A stretch of 64,000 bases of DNA from Polyangiaceae bacterium (GTDB taxonomy: Bacteria; Myxococcota_A; Polyangia; Polyangiales; Polyangiaceae): contig JACKEA010000001.1 of assembly GCA_020633235.1 (NCBI GenBank), forward strand, positions 1,054,001-1,118,000, written 5' to 3'. The translations under genes and the position numbers were made by a program. Positions 16,107-23,873 of this stretch are shown here, in pieces. The notes under the pieces were generated by a model, which worked only from the letters and a program-made list of their open reading frames with translations, ran no database searches and was not told the DNA's origin. Within the stretch, counting starts at the first letter, position 1, and every line of letters starts with the position of its first letter.

Positions 16107-16946
16107 GTGTCCCCCGACCTTTCACCCTCACACGTCGCGCTCGCCCTCTTGCTCGCCGCCGCGGGCTGTCACGGGGGCCGCACGGCCCGCGCCCCACAGG
16201 CCGGCGCGAAGACCCTCTCCGTGATGACCTACAACGTCAATTACGGCATCCCGGGGGACTCCGCCGCGCTCTCCGCCATCGCGAAGCAGGACTCCGACTT
16301 GGTGCTGCTCCAGGAGACGACGCCCGAGTGGGAGGCGAGCATCCGAGCACAGCTCGCGGAGCGCTTTCCGCACATGGCGTTTCGGCACTGCTGTGGTGCT
16401 GGCGGCATGGCGGTGCTGTCCAAGCATCCCTTCGAGGACGAGGGCACGCTGCCGCCGCCGGAGGGCGGTTGGTTCCCGGCGTGGCACGTCACGGTGCACG
16501 GTCCCCTGGGTGACGTGCAGATCTTGAACGTGCATCTTCGTCCGCAGCTCAGCCAAGGCGGTAGCTTCGTGTCCGGATACTTCGCGACGCCCGGTGTGCG
16601 CGAGCGCGAGATCGAGCGCTACGTGTCCGAGCTCTCGCCGGATGTCCCCACCATCATCGCCGGGGACTTCAACGAGAACCGCACGGGGCTCGCGATTCGC
16701 TACCTCGAGCGTCGCGGCTTTCGCTCGGCGCTGCAGGACTTCGAAGGATCGAGCGCCACGTGGCGTTGGAACACGAGCATCGGCCCGGTCACCTCGGAGC
16801 TCGATCACGTGGTGTACGACCCGCACCTCGAGCCCCTGAGCGTGCGCGTGGTGCAGGCCGGGAATTCCGACCACTTGCCGGTGGTGGCCGTGTTCGAGCT
16901 TACCGACGGGCAGCTCACGCCGAGCTGCTCGGGCTCCGCCTGCTGA
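16107..16946 (+). CDS. Endonuclease/exonuclease/phosphatase-fold lipoprotein
   Basis: A 279-residue protein. GTG 16107 was chosen because AAGAGGAGG lies just upstream and a lipobox (LLLAAAGC) follows. Catalytic motifs of the EEP superfamily are present: MTYNVNYG (Asn), LLQETTPEW (metal-binding Glu), ILNVHLRPQ (His), IIAGDFNENRTG (Asp/Asn), SELDHVV and AGNSDHLPV (Asp-His pair). The fold covers nucleases, sphingomyelinases and inositol phosphatases. Being exported, it probably degrades extracellular DNA or phosphoesters. The substrate is not determined by sequence alone. Confidence 0.87.
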   Translation: MSPDLSPSHVALALLLAAAGCHGGRTARAPQAGAKTLSVMTYNVNYGIPGDSAALSAIAKQDSDLVLLQETTPEWEASIRAQLAERFPHMAFRHCCGAGGMAVLSKHPFEDEGTLPPPEGGWFPAWHVTVHGPLGDVQILNVHLRPQLSQGGSFVSGYFATPGVREREIERYVSELSPDVPTIIAGDFNENRTGLAIRYLERRGFRSALQDFEGSSATWRWNTSIGPVTSELDHVVYDPHLEPLSVRVVQAGNSDHLPVVAVFELTDGQLTPSCSGSAC

Positions 16947-16947
16947 G

Positions 16948-17355
16948 CTACGGCTCGCAGGCCGGGAAAGGGCCAAGCTGGCACACGCTCGTGAGGCGTG
17001 CGCGGGTTGCGGCGATCCACTCGGCGTGGGTGCGGGCGTGGGGTGCGAGCACTTCGAGGGCCTTTTTGTACGACTGCGCGGCCCAGCCGCGTTGGCCCAC
17101 GGCGTAACGCATGTCACCCAGCTGCACGAACGAGTACGCGACCTCCGGGCAGTCGTAGCCGCAGGCAGCCAGGCGCACGACCAATGCGAAGGTCGCGCGC
17201 TGGAGCCCGCGAGCACGGTCCCCCGCGGCGAACGCTTCGGCGCCTTCTCGCGCGTAGGTCTCCGCGCGAGTGCGGTCGGGCTCGGGAACGTGCGCCGGCG
17301 GAGTGGAGGAGCTGGCGCAGGCGGTCACTGCCGCGGCGAGGAAGAACGCGCGCAC
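16948..17355 (-). CDS. Small TPR-like lipoprotein
   Basis: A 135-residue protein with a short signal peptide and lipobox (AAAVTAC). The mature part consists of paired amphipathic helices (ETYAREGAEAFAAGDRARGL, SYKKALEVLAPHA) reminiscent of one or two tetratricopeptide repeats, and has four Cys. It converges on the preceding lipoprotein and lies four bases from the dehydrogenase gene on the same strand. Role unknown. Confidence 0.72.
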   Translation of the reverse strand: MRAFFLAAAVTACASSSTPPAHVPEPDRTRAETYAREGAEAFAAGDRARGLQRATFALVVRLAACGYDCPEVAYSFVQLGDMRYAVGQRGWAAQSYKKALEVLAPHARTHAEWIAATRARLTSVCQLGPFPACEP

Positions 17356-17358
17356 GGC

Positions 17359-18660
17359 TCAGCGGCGCTCGTGCCAGCGCGCGGCGAGGAGGCCGTCGAT
17401 GATCTGTCGCGAGCGACCCGGCCAAATCGGGTGCGGCTGGCGTGCGAGCTCGTCCGCCAAACGGTTGGCGGCGATCGCCGGAGTGATCTCCTCTGCGGCG
17501 GCGCGAGCCAGCACCCGCTGCGTGATCACGAACAGGGCGTTGTCCCAGTCGCTGCCGAAGTGGCGCTCGATGGCGGGGTCGTGAGGCATGGCGCCGTATT
17601 GCTCGTTGGCGCAGGTGACGATGCCCATGCGGTTACACAAGAAGTCCGGGACGTAGGTGATGCCCCGCGCGGCCAGGCTGGCGTCGTCCCGCTCGGCGTC
17701 CAAGAGTTGGTTGTTCGCGGCGCCACACACCACCTTGGCTCGCAGGCGCGAGATGGAGTCCGGGTCGAGGGTGCCGCCGAGGGCGTTGGGCGCGAACACG
17801 TCGCACGGCTCGTCGAAGATGCTCGTGTCTCCGGCTTCCACGAGTCGAACCTCGAGGCGCGGGTCCTTCGGGATCTGCTCCAGGCGCGCGGGCGAGATCT
17901 CGCTGGCGACGATGCGGGCCACGCCACGGGCGAGCAGCTCGGAGATCATGAACCCTGAGACGTTGCCGGCGCCCTGCATGGCAATCGTTTTGCCCTCCAG
18001 TGTGCCAAGACCCAGGAACGCGAGGGCGCCCTCCATGGCGCGCACCACGCCCTTGGCCGTGGGCTCGGAGGGGTTGCCGGAGCCGCCGAGCTCCCGCGGG
18101 ATACAGGTGGTGTGGCGCGTGCGAGCGAACACCTCGCTCATGTCCGTTGGCGTGGTGCCGGCGTCCTCTGCGGTGACGTAGCAGCCGCACAGGGAGCTGA
18201 TGAAGTCGCCGTACTCGCGATACAGCATGCGGCGGTAGCTCGGGTCCTTGAAGCGATCACCGGGCTGACGCGCGATGACGCCCTTGGCTCCGCCCCACCA
18301 CAGGCCGGCCAGGGCATTCTTGCGAGTCATGCCTACGGACAGGCGCAGGCCGTCCCTCAGCAAATCTTCGAGCCGCGGGTAGGGCCAGTGCCGCACGCCG
18401 CCGGCGCCTTGGCCGCGATCGGTCCAGTGTACGAAGGCCGCGTGCAGCGCGCCCGTCTCGCGCCCGACCTCGAAGAACATGCCTTCGTGCGCGTGGTGGT
18501 CCCGGCGATCCATGCGTAGCAGCTCGACGACGTCCGAAAGCCATGGATGCGACGCGCGGGGCGCGCCGGTCTCGCGATCGGCGACGATCCACGCGCGTCC
18601 TCCATCTTGTGCCAATCGCTCCGCGAATGCCGAAGGCGACCCGTCGACGATGCCTGCCAT
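17359..18660 (-). CDS. Glu/Leu/Phe/Val dehydrogenase (leucine-dehydrogenase type)
   Basis: A 433-residue NAD(P)-dependent amino-acid dehydrogenase that reversibly deaminates an amino acid to its 2-oxo acid. The catalytic-lysine region is LWWGGAKGVIA, the catalytic Asp lies in TAEDAGTTPTDM, the Rossmann motif is MQGAGNVSGFM, and FAPNALGGTLD and VCGAANNQL are typical of leucine/valine dehydrogenases. It is somewhat longer than bacterial LeuDH (about 365) through an N-terminal extension. The following lipoprotein gene is four bases away. Exact amino-acid preference cannot be fixed by eye. Confidence 0.87.
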   Translation of the reverse strand: MAGIVDGSPSAFAERLAQDGGRAWIVADRETGAPRASHPWLSDVVELLRMDRRDHHAHEGMFFEVGRETGALHAAFVHWTDRGQGAGGVRHWPYPRLEDLLRDGLRLSVGMTRKNALAGLWWGGAKGVIARQPGDRFKDPSYRRMLYREYGDFISSLCGCYVTAEDAGTTPTDMSEVFARTRHTTCIPRELGGSGNPSEPTAKGVVRAMEGALAFLGLGTLEGKTIAMQGAGNVSGFMISELLARGVARIVASEISPARLEQIPKDPRLEVRLVEAGDTSIFDEPCDVFAPNALGGTLDPDSISRLRAKVVCGAANNQLLDAERDDASLAARGITYVPDFLCNRMGIVTCANEQYGAMPHDPAIERHFGSDWDNALFVITQRVLARAAAEEITPAIAANRLADELARQPHPIWPGRSRQIIDGLLAARWHERR

Positions 18661-18744
18661 GGCTCGGACGATAGGCCGCTCCGGGCGTCGGGGGCAGCAC
18701 TCTTTTGGGCGTGCTGCCTCACGCTGGGGAAGCTTCTCGGCGGG

Positions 18745-19488
18745 TCAAATCGTGGAGAAGCCGACGGACAGCTCACCGCCCCAGATCACGTCGCTGGCCA
18801 GCCCCACCTCGCCGGACACCTGGGCGAAGAACCAGCGCCGCACCTGCAGGCGAACGCCGCCCCGCGCGGAGAAGCCGAAGCTCGTGGCGTCGAAGTCGTA
18901 GCTCTTGTCGTCGGCCACGAGCGTGGTGTTCAGGAAGTTCACGGTCCCCATGATGTCCACGAAGGGCGTGATGGGCGTTCCGGTGGGCAGCTCGCCGCCG
19001 ATGCCGAAGCGCAGGCCCTTCATGCCCAGGCTGCGGGAGGTCACCTCGCGCTGTTGTCCGCCGATGTCGTACAGCCGCGTGGTGTCGCCGCTCGAGTAGG
19101 TGGCGAAGGGCATGTCGAACCCCGCCGTCATCCGCACGTAGCTCACCACCAGCCGCGCATCGTAGCGAAGGCCAAGCGCCGTCACGCGGTCGTAGGGCGC
19201 GCTCGCGAGGGGTTGATCCAAGTTCAGTCGATCTCCGCCGCCCGCCTGGCTGAAGTTCGTGTTCGAGAACGAGCGCTGGCCGCCGATGAAGCCCATGGTG
19301 AGCTCGCCGTGATCCCAGGGACTGAAGTCCTCTTTGTCGAGGGATCCGGGGCCGTCGTCGACGCGACCTTCGTCAACGCCGGGATCGCCGTAGCGGTAGG
19401 ACTGCGCGGCCGCGTCCGAGGCGAATGCGAGCATCCCGAACCCCGTGAGCGTTGCAACGAGAGCACCCAAGACAGAACGTGTCGTCAT
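18745..19488 (-). CDS. Outer-membrane beta-barrel protein, hypothetical
   Basis: A 247-residue protein starting at ATG 19488, which gives a clean signal peptide (LGALVATLTGFGMLAFASDAAAQ is the region, cleaved after AAAQ). The mature protein alternates short amphipathic strands (MGFIGGQRSFS, LVVSYVRMTAGFDMPFATY, ITPFVDIMGTVNFL, RWFFAQVSGEVGLASD) and looks like an 8-10-stranded barrel. No specific family recognised. Upstream lies the tRNA repeat region; no operon partner. Confidence 0.75.
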   Translation of the reverse strand: MTTRSVLGALVATLTGFGMLAFASDAAAQSYRYGDPGVDEGRVDDGPGSLDKEDFSPWDHGELTMGFIGGQRSFSNTNFSQAGGGDRLNLDQPLASAPYDRVTALGLRYDARLVVSYVRMTAGFDMPFATYSSGDTTRLYDIGGQQREVTSRSLGMKGLRFGIGGELPTGTPITPFVDIMGTVNFLNTTLVADDKSYDFDATSFGFSARGGVRLQVRRWFFAQVSGEVGLASDVIWGGELSVGFSTI

Positions 19489-19721
19489 GTCCGAGGTCTC
19501 TGCAATGCCTGGGCCCCAGCGCGGAACTCGCGGTAACTCCACGCTTGCCGCGGCGCGCCACGCGCGTCATCGGCGCCCACACGTCGCCCTACCGTGACCT
19601 GCCAGTCAGCAGGTGTGCGCGAGGGTCACGCGACGCGCTGCGAAGCGACGTCAACGCACCGCGAAGCGGCGTCCACGCCGTGAGCCTCCGCGACGCACCG
19701 CGCCGCGACGCACGATCCAGC
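19489..19721. other. Non-coding stretch without recognised features
   Basis: Between the barrel gene start and the tRNA-derived repeats there is CG- and GCG-rich sequence (many GACGC/GCGAC words) with no convincing gene. Its proximal part must hold the promoter of the barrel gene, but no consensus was identified. Confidence 0.5.
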
Positions 19722-20012
19722 GCGGCCCCTCCCGGACTCGAGCCGGCGGTAACGGCTCCGTCAGAGCCGCGCATGGAGAATGAGGAACGGACCAGCCGCT
19801 CATGAGGCCTGAGTCCGGCTTTCAAGGAAGCCCCGAGGGCTGAGTGACGCCCAGTGAGATCTAGAGTGGCCCCTCCCGGACTCGAGCCGGCGGTAACGAT
19901 TCCGTCAGAGTCGTGAATCGAGAATGAGGAACGGACCAGGCCGCTCATGAGGCCTGAGTCCGGCTTTCAAGGAAGCCCCGAGGGCTGAGTGACGCCCAGT
20001 GGGATCTAGGGT
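19722..20012 (-). repeat. Two tandem copies of the tRNA-Leu 3' end with about 145-bp units
   Basis: The block GGCCCCTCCCGGACTCGA, which is the reverse complement of the tRNA acceptor/T-arm end, occurs at 19724, 19868 and (in the real tRNA) 20013, i.e. with periods of 144 and 145 bp. The units between are nearly identical. Each contains a small hairpin whose stem varies by compensating changes: CGGCTC/GAGCCG in one, CGATTC/GAGTCG in the other, both closing the loop CGTCA. A second hairpin GGCTTTCAAGGAAGCC is unchanged. In the copies the T-loop TTCGA is changed to CTCGA. No open reading frame there looks real. Confidence 0.85.
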
Positions 20013-20094
20013 GGCCCCTCCCGGACTCGAACCGGGACGTCCTTTCGGACAAAGGATTTTAAATCCCCTGCGTCTGCCGTTCCGCCAAGGGGCC
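20012..20094 (-). tRNA. tRNA-Leu (anticodon UAA)
   Basis: Read on the minus strand, the acceptor arm GGCCCCT pairs with AGGGGCC at the 3' end. The D-arm region is GGCGGAACGGCAGACGC, the anticodon loop TTTAAAA gives UAA, a long class II variable arm has a TCC-GAAA-GGA hairpin, and the T-arm CCCGG-TTCGAGT-CCGGG is intact. The discriminator base is A and the CCA tail is not encoded. The gene is 83 nt, right for a leucine tRNA. Confidence 0.96.
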
Positions 20095-20308
20095 TGGGTG
20101 TGTTCGCGGGCAATCGATGGGCAATCGCCAGCTCCGGGATAGCTTCGTCCATCGGGGTCAGGCCGCCAAGTCCAAGCTCTCGGAACGTCCGGGCGGAGCG
20201 ACGATATCCGTCCCCCGTCAGCCGAAGAACGCGGTCCGCCGAACGGGTACGCGCATCACGGAGTTGAACCCAGCGCCGAGCGCTTTTTTCGTCAGATGCG
20301 GCAGCTGA

Positions 20309-20839
20309 CTAGAAGCGCGCGGTCGTGGTGACGAGCAGACCAAGGGCAGGCCCGTGAGCGTACCTCCCTGCGCAACTGTCCTCCTCGCCGGGCAGCGTAA
20401 CCACACCGTCGAAGCCCACAGCGCCCCACGGCGCGACTACCCACGCGGCCCCCGCAGACATTTCAGCGTAGAAGTGCGCTTCAAGGCAGGGACGGAACTG
20501 GTAGCGATATGCGCCACCACCGATCCCCAAGTACGCCTCGGCCACATCCCACTCAGCACGGACTTGGGCAACCGGACCAATCCGATACCCGGTTCGCGCT
20601 TGCGAATCGGTAGTGCGACGCTCCATCGTTCCGCCAAGGCCCAACCCGAAAACCTCCGTGGGCGTCCATACGAACGTGCCACGCCCCAGCAACTCAGCTC
20701 CATCGTAGCCCGGTCCGACTTGGCCCCCAGCGCCCATTCCGAACCGAAACGCGGGGCGAGTTGGCACTTGGGCGGCTGCCACCCCAGTGGTAGCGAAGAA
20801 CACCCCTACCAGTCCTGTCAGCGCTTGCATTGCGTGCAT
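20309..20839 (-). CDS. Small outer-membrane barrel-like protein
   Basis: A 176-residue protein from ATG 20839 (ATG 20830 is also in frame) with signal peptide (LTGLVGVFFATTGVAAAQ). The mature part has short Gly-rich amphipathic strands (FRFGMGAGGQVGPGY, VFGLGLGGTMERR, EAYLGIGGGAYRYQF, HFYAEMSAGAAWVV), suggesting an eight-stranded barrel. The start overlaps the end of the lipoprotein gene by 22 bases. The DNA here is visibly less GC-rich than the rest of the window, which may mark acquisition. Confidence 0.68.
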   Translation of the reverse strand: MHAMQALTGLVGVFFATTGVAAAQVPTRPAFRFGMGAGGQVGPGYDGAELLGRGTFVWTPTEVFGLGLGGTMERRTTDSQARTGYRIGPVAQVRAEWDVAEAYLGIGGGAYRYQFRPCLEAHFYAEMSAGAAWVVAPWGAVGFDGVVTLPGEEDSCAGRYAHGPALGLLVTTTARF

Positions 20840-21345
20840 GGGCCCCACTTCCCGCTGGCATCGCAGAACGACACGCCGAAACCAGGCGGCTCGCAATCAC
20901 ACGACTGCGCCTCACCGGGCTCACACGGCGGTGGTCCGGCATCGAAATTCACGGGGCAATCCTTTGCACTCGAGAGCAAATCGGCGCATGTGTCGGCGCC
21001 TACCGTCGTCGCCAGGCAATACGGCTGGTCAGCGCCCAGCACGCAAGTGAGGTAGAGAGACATATCGGGGCAACCGGCCGAGCGTGCGTAGCACTCTTCG
21101 AAACAGGGACCGCCGCCATGCCACCAATCACACTGAAGCTGAAGTCCAGCCAACGCGCACGCGTCCTCGCACACCGACGCGGGTTCTACGTCCGTATCGC
21201 CATCGACCGTCCCGGAATCCGGCGTGCCGAGTGATGTCCCAGCGTCGGCGTCTGAGTGCGCTGGGCTGGCGGTGTTCCCTCCACATCCTGCGAGCACCGC
21301 GGGCATCCCGAGCAGTTTGCTGGGTCTGGACAAGCTCAGTGCCAT
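20818..21345 (-). CDS. Cys-rich lipoprotein with Asp/Thr linker
   Basis: A 175-residue protein; ATG 21345 precedes a signal peptide ending in lipobox VLAGC. After a short Asp/Ser/Thr-rich linker come twelve or more cysteines in paired spacing (CEDACALAGLQLQCDW, CFEECYARSAGCPD, CEPGEAQSCDCEPPG, CDASGKWGPCTQCK). The layout is common among myxobacterial secreted proteins of unknown function. It overlaps the next gene on the same strand, and translation is probably coupled. Lower GC than its neighbours. Confidence 0.72.
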   Translation of the reverse strand: MALSLSRPSKLLGMPAVLAGCGGNTASPAHSDADAGTSLGTPDSGTVDGDTDVEPASVCEDACALAGLQLQCDWWHGGGPCFEECYARSAGCPDMSLYLTCVLGADQPYCLATTVGADTCADLLSSAKDCPVNFDAGPPPCEPGEAQSCDCEPPGFGVSFCDASGKWGPCTQCKR

Positions 21346-21498
21346 GATCCATCCGAGTATGTGTGCCAGATGGCGTTCAAAGCGCGACCGCATTCGTGCC
21401 GAGCGGCCAAGCGTCAGTTCGACGCGTTGGCTCCGGCGACCGCCAACGTGTGAGCAGCTGCGAATCGCCCGTGTCAGATGGCACCCGGCGCCGCGGGC

Positions 21499-21696
21499 TC
21501 AGTCGCAGCCGCAGCTGGGGCTGAGCTGGCCATCGCAGCACTGAGCCCGCCCACCGCTGCAGCCACACACGCCGCCGTGGTGCGAGCAGCAACCGCGACG
21601 CGCGACCTCCGCTGACGGTGCCGAGACGGGCGCGAAGCTCGGAACGATGAGCGCGACGAGAGCGAAGGCGGCGAAAGCCGCAAGAGCGTGACGCAT
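21499..21696 (-). CDS. 65-residue secreted Cys-rich peptide with CSHHGGV motif
   Basis: ATG 21696 follows a good ribosome-binding site (GGGAGG). The protein has a signal peptide (AAFAAFALVALIVPSFAPVSA) and a compact Cys-rich end with CCSHHGGVCGC and CCDGQLSPSCGC. The C-S-x-H-G-G-V and D-G-x-x-S-P-S-C words resemble small bacterial exported domains such as DUF3761, but carry two extra Cys pairs. Eight Cys in about 30 residues imply a disulfide-knotted or metal-binding peptide. Too short for automatic gene callers to rank highly, but signal, ribosome site and composition agree. Confidence 0.72.
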   Translation of the reverse strand: MRHALAAFAAFALVALIVPSFAPVSAPSAEVARRGCCSHHGGVCGCSGGRAQCCDGQLSPSCGCD

Positions 21697-21788
21697 GAAA
21701 AACCTCCCAACCTCCCAGAGTACCGCGCGCACTGCCGCCGTGACAGTGGCGTGCTGCGCGCAGGTTGGGCGCGGATGTGGGCGTGGTT

Positions 21789-21806
21789 CCGCGCCGGACC
21801 AACAAA
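21789..21806 (-). repeat. Dispersed intergenic element, copy 4
   Basis: Minus strand reads TTTGTTGGTCCGGCGCGG, preceded by ATGGG and followed by AACC. Extended similarity to copy 6 at 30243 (ATGGGTTTGT-Y-GGTCCG). It lies 51 bp beyond the stop of the radical SAM gene. Confidence 0.7.
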
Positions 21807-21857
21807 CCCATGATTCGGTTGGATGTTGGGGCGGCGCGGGAGCGACGTGGACGGACG

Positions 21858-23807
21858 CTATTTCTTGTTCACGGGGGCCGGCAGGGGATCCTGCGGCGGG
21901 ACGATCTTCGGCTTCGGCTTCGGCTTCGTCGTGGTGGGCGGCGGCAAGGGATCCGGCGGGGGCGGCGGCTTCGGTTTCGTCGTGGGCGGGGGCGGCGGAT
22001 CCGGCGGGGGCAAGGCGATGACGCCGGCGTCGCGCTCACCGTCGTCCGGCGGCGGCTGCGCGAAGTCCGTCCCGTCGTCCTTGGGCTCCATTTCCAGGGG
22101 CTGCCCGCCGTCGCGGTTTTCGCGCAGGTTCGGCGGCGGCAAGGGATCCGGCGGGGGCGGCGGGGCGAGGGGATCGCAGGCCAAGGGCGACAGCGCGATG
22201 GCAGCCGCAGCGGCGGCACCCCAGCGCACGTGGGGACGCGCGCGCGTGGTGCCGCGGGCAGCGGCCAGGATCGCCTCGCTCGCTTCCGCCACCTGCGGCT
22301 CGAGCTTCTGGTTCGCGCGCTCGACCTCTTCGGTGGTTTGGGCCACGAACTCGGTGAACGCCGCTTCGTTCAGGGACTCCTCGGACTCGGCGAAATCCAA
22401 GATGTCGTTCATGCGATCCACGCAGTCGAGGTTCACGCGTCGAATGGTGGTGAGCGCGAGATTCTGGAGCTGGCGTGTGACCGCTCGCGGGTAGAACTGC
22501 TTGAGCAGGTGCAGGTAGTAGCCGAGGGACAGGTTCGAGTTCATCAGGCCGTCGCAACGGAAGTTGCGGTCGAGGAACGCCTCGGCGAACACCCGGAACG
22601 CGCGCTCGGCGGTCGGGTCGGAGATCTCGTAGTCCCAACCGAACACGTCGCCGATGAGACGCCCTTCGCGGGACAGCTTCCGCATCAGCGGCGTGCCCGG
22701 GTAGATCTCCGTGCGGCAGAAGTTCATCGGAATGTCCGCGTTCTCGCGCAGGAAGCCGAGGCTCTGGCGCAGTGACGGCGCGCTGGTCTCGGGATCGAAG
22801 ATCAGCATGTTGAAGCAGGCGTAGATGTCCCGTGCCCGCAGGAAGCTCAGCGCCCGCTGGTTGGCGCCGATGTCCACGCCACGGCCCAGGGTCTTGAGCC
22901 CCTGGGAGCTGCCCGCCTCGATGCCGATGTAGATCCGGAGCAGGCCAATGTCCGACAGCACGCGGAACACCGCGTCGTCCAGGTCGTCCGGTCGCGCCTT
23001 CAGCACCAGCGCCACGTCGTCCACTCCGCGCTTCTTCAGGGCGTCGCGAAGAGCCGTCACGCGCGACAGATCTCGAGCTGCGTCGCGGGTGAAGAAGTCG
23101 TCGTCGTGGAACACCAGCATGCGCGCGCCGCGCTCGCGCCGTACCGACATGATCTCGTCGGCGACGTTGTCGGCGCTGCGCATGCGGTACTTGTCGCCGC
23201 CGGCGTCCTTGATGTAGGCGTTGATGCAACAGAACGTGCAGTTGCCGTAGCAGCCGCGGCTGCCCACCATGAACGCCGCCGGGATGCCCATGTGGAGCTG
23301 CGGCTCGCCCACGCGTTTCGGGAAGCGGATCGCATCGAGATCGCTGGCTAGCGGGCGCGTAGGGGCGACGTGAAGCTCGCCGCCGCTTCGGTGCACCAGG
23401 CCCGCCACGTCGTTCAGCGGTTGGCGCTCTCGAAGTCGATCGCAGAGCTCCACGAGGGTGACCTCGCCCTCGTGGCGCACGACGCTATCGAGGGCCGGGT
23501 AGCGCTCGAGCACCTCGCGATAGGCGAAGGTGGGAAAGTGACCGCCGGCGGTGATGTGTCCGGCAAACCCGCGCTGCCGGAGCTCGGTCGCGAGATCGCC
23601 GAACTCCTCCGCGCGGCGCTGGAACGTCATGCTCAGGCCGATGACGTCCGGTGACGTGCGGCGCATGGCGTGCACCACCTCCGCCGTGTCGTCCACCCCG
23701 GAGAAGGCGGCGAGCTCCGCTTGATGTCCCGCGGCCTCCAGCGCCGACGCGAGATAACGAATGGCGAGATTCTCTTCGAGCTCCGAACCCACGAGCAGCA
23801 CGCGCAT
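21858..23807 (-). CDS. B12-binding radical SAM protein with proline-rich DPLPPP tail
   Basis: A 649-residue protein. Residues 1-140 are a cobalamin-binding domain; the radical SAM motif CYGNCTFC lies at 186-193, followed by a TIM-barrel core with IYIGIEAGSSQGLKTLG and an extra helical domain to about 520. Then the protein turns abruptly into an Ala-rich hydrophobic helix ending in ALSPLAC and a tail of more than 100 residues made of Pro, Lys, Thr and Asp with four DPL words (DPLAPPPPP, DPLPPP twice, DPLPAP). The tail is unusual for a cytoplasmic radical SAM enzyme and may anchor or tether it. The N-terminus is paralogous to the gene at 1-629. No precursor peptide gene adjoins it. Confidence 0.9.
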   Translation of the reverse strand: MRVLLVGSELEENLAIRYLASALEAAGHQAELAAFSGVDDTAEVVHAMRRTSPDVIGLSMTFQRRAEEFGDLATELRQRGFAGHITAGGHFPTFAYREVLERYPALDSVVRHEGEVTLVELCDRLRERQPLNDVAGLVHRSGGELHVAPTRPLASDLDAIRFPKRVGEPQLHMGIPAAFMVGSRGCYGNCTFCCINAYIKDAGGDKYRMRSADNVADEIMSVRRERGARMLVFHDDDFFTRDAARDLSRVTALRDALKKRGVDDVALVLKARPDDLDDAVFRVLSDIGLLRIYIGIEAGSSQGLKTLGRGVDIGANQRALSFLRARDIYACFNMLIFDPETSAPSLRQSLGFLRENADIPMNFCRTEIYPGTPLMRKLSREGRLIGDVFGWDYEISDPTAERAFRVFAEAFLDRNFRCDGLMNSNLSLGYYLHLLKQFYPRAVTRQLQNLALTTIRRVNLDCVDRMNDILDFAESEESLNEAAFTEFVAQTTEEVERANQKLEPQVAEASEAILAAARGTTRARPHVRWGAAAAAAIALSPLACDPLAPPPPPDPLPPPNLRENRDGGQPLEMEPKDDGTDFAQPPPDDGERDAGVIALPPPDPPPPPTTKPKPPPPPDPLPPPTTTKPKPKPKIVPPQDPLPAPVNKK

Positions 23808-23873
23808 GACAGCCTCCCGTTCTCGAAGACGAGTGTGGGAGGCTGCCCTTGGCGTTGAAAGTGACGAGGATCA

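Noticed and set aside
19589..19948. A 119-codon minus-strand frame through the tRNA repeats
   Set aside because: Its sequence simply repeats with the 145-bp units and includes the tRNA 3' end; not a plausible protein.
19489..20100. An integrated mobile element at the tRNA
   Set aside because: The duplicated tRNA ends invite it, but only 145 bp separate the copies and no integrase or transposase gene is in the window.
20117..20308. A 63-codon frame upstream of the tRNA
   Set aside because: No signal, domain or ribosome site and an unstructured sequence; left as non-coding.
21858..23807. Radical SAM gene as part of a RiPP biosynthetic cluster
   Set aside because: No precursor peptide, leader-binding domain, protease or exporter gene adjoins it.
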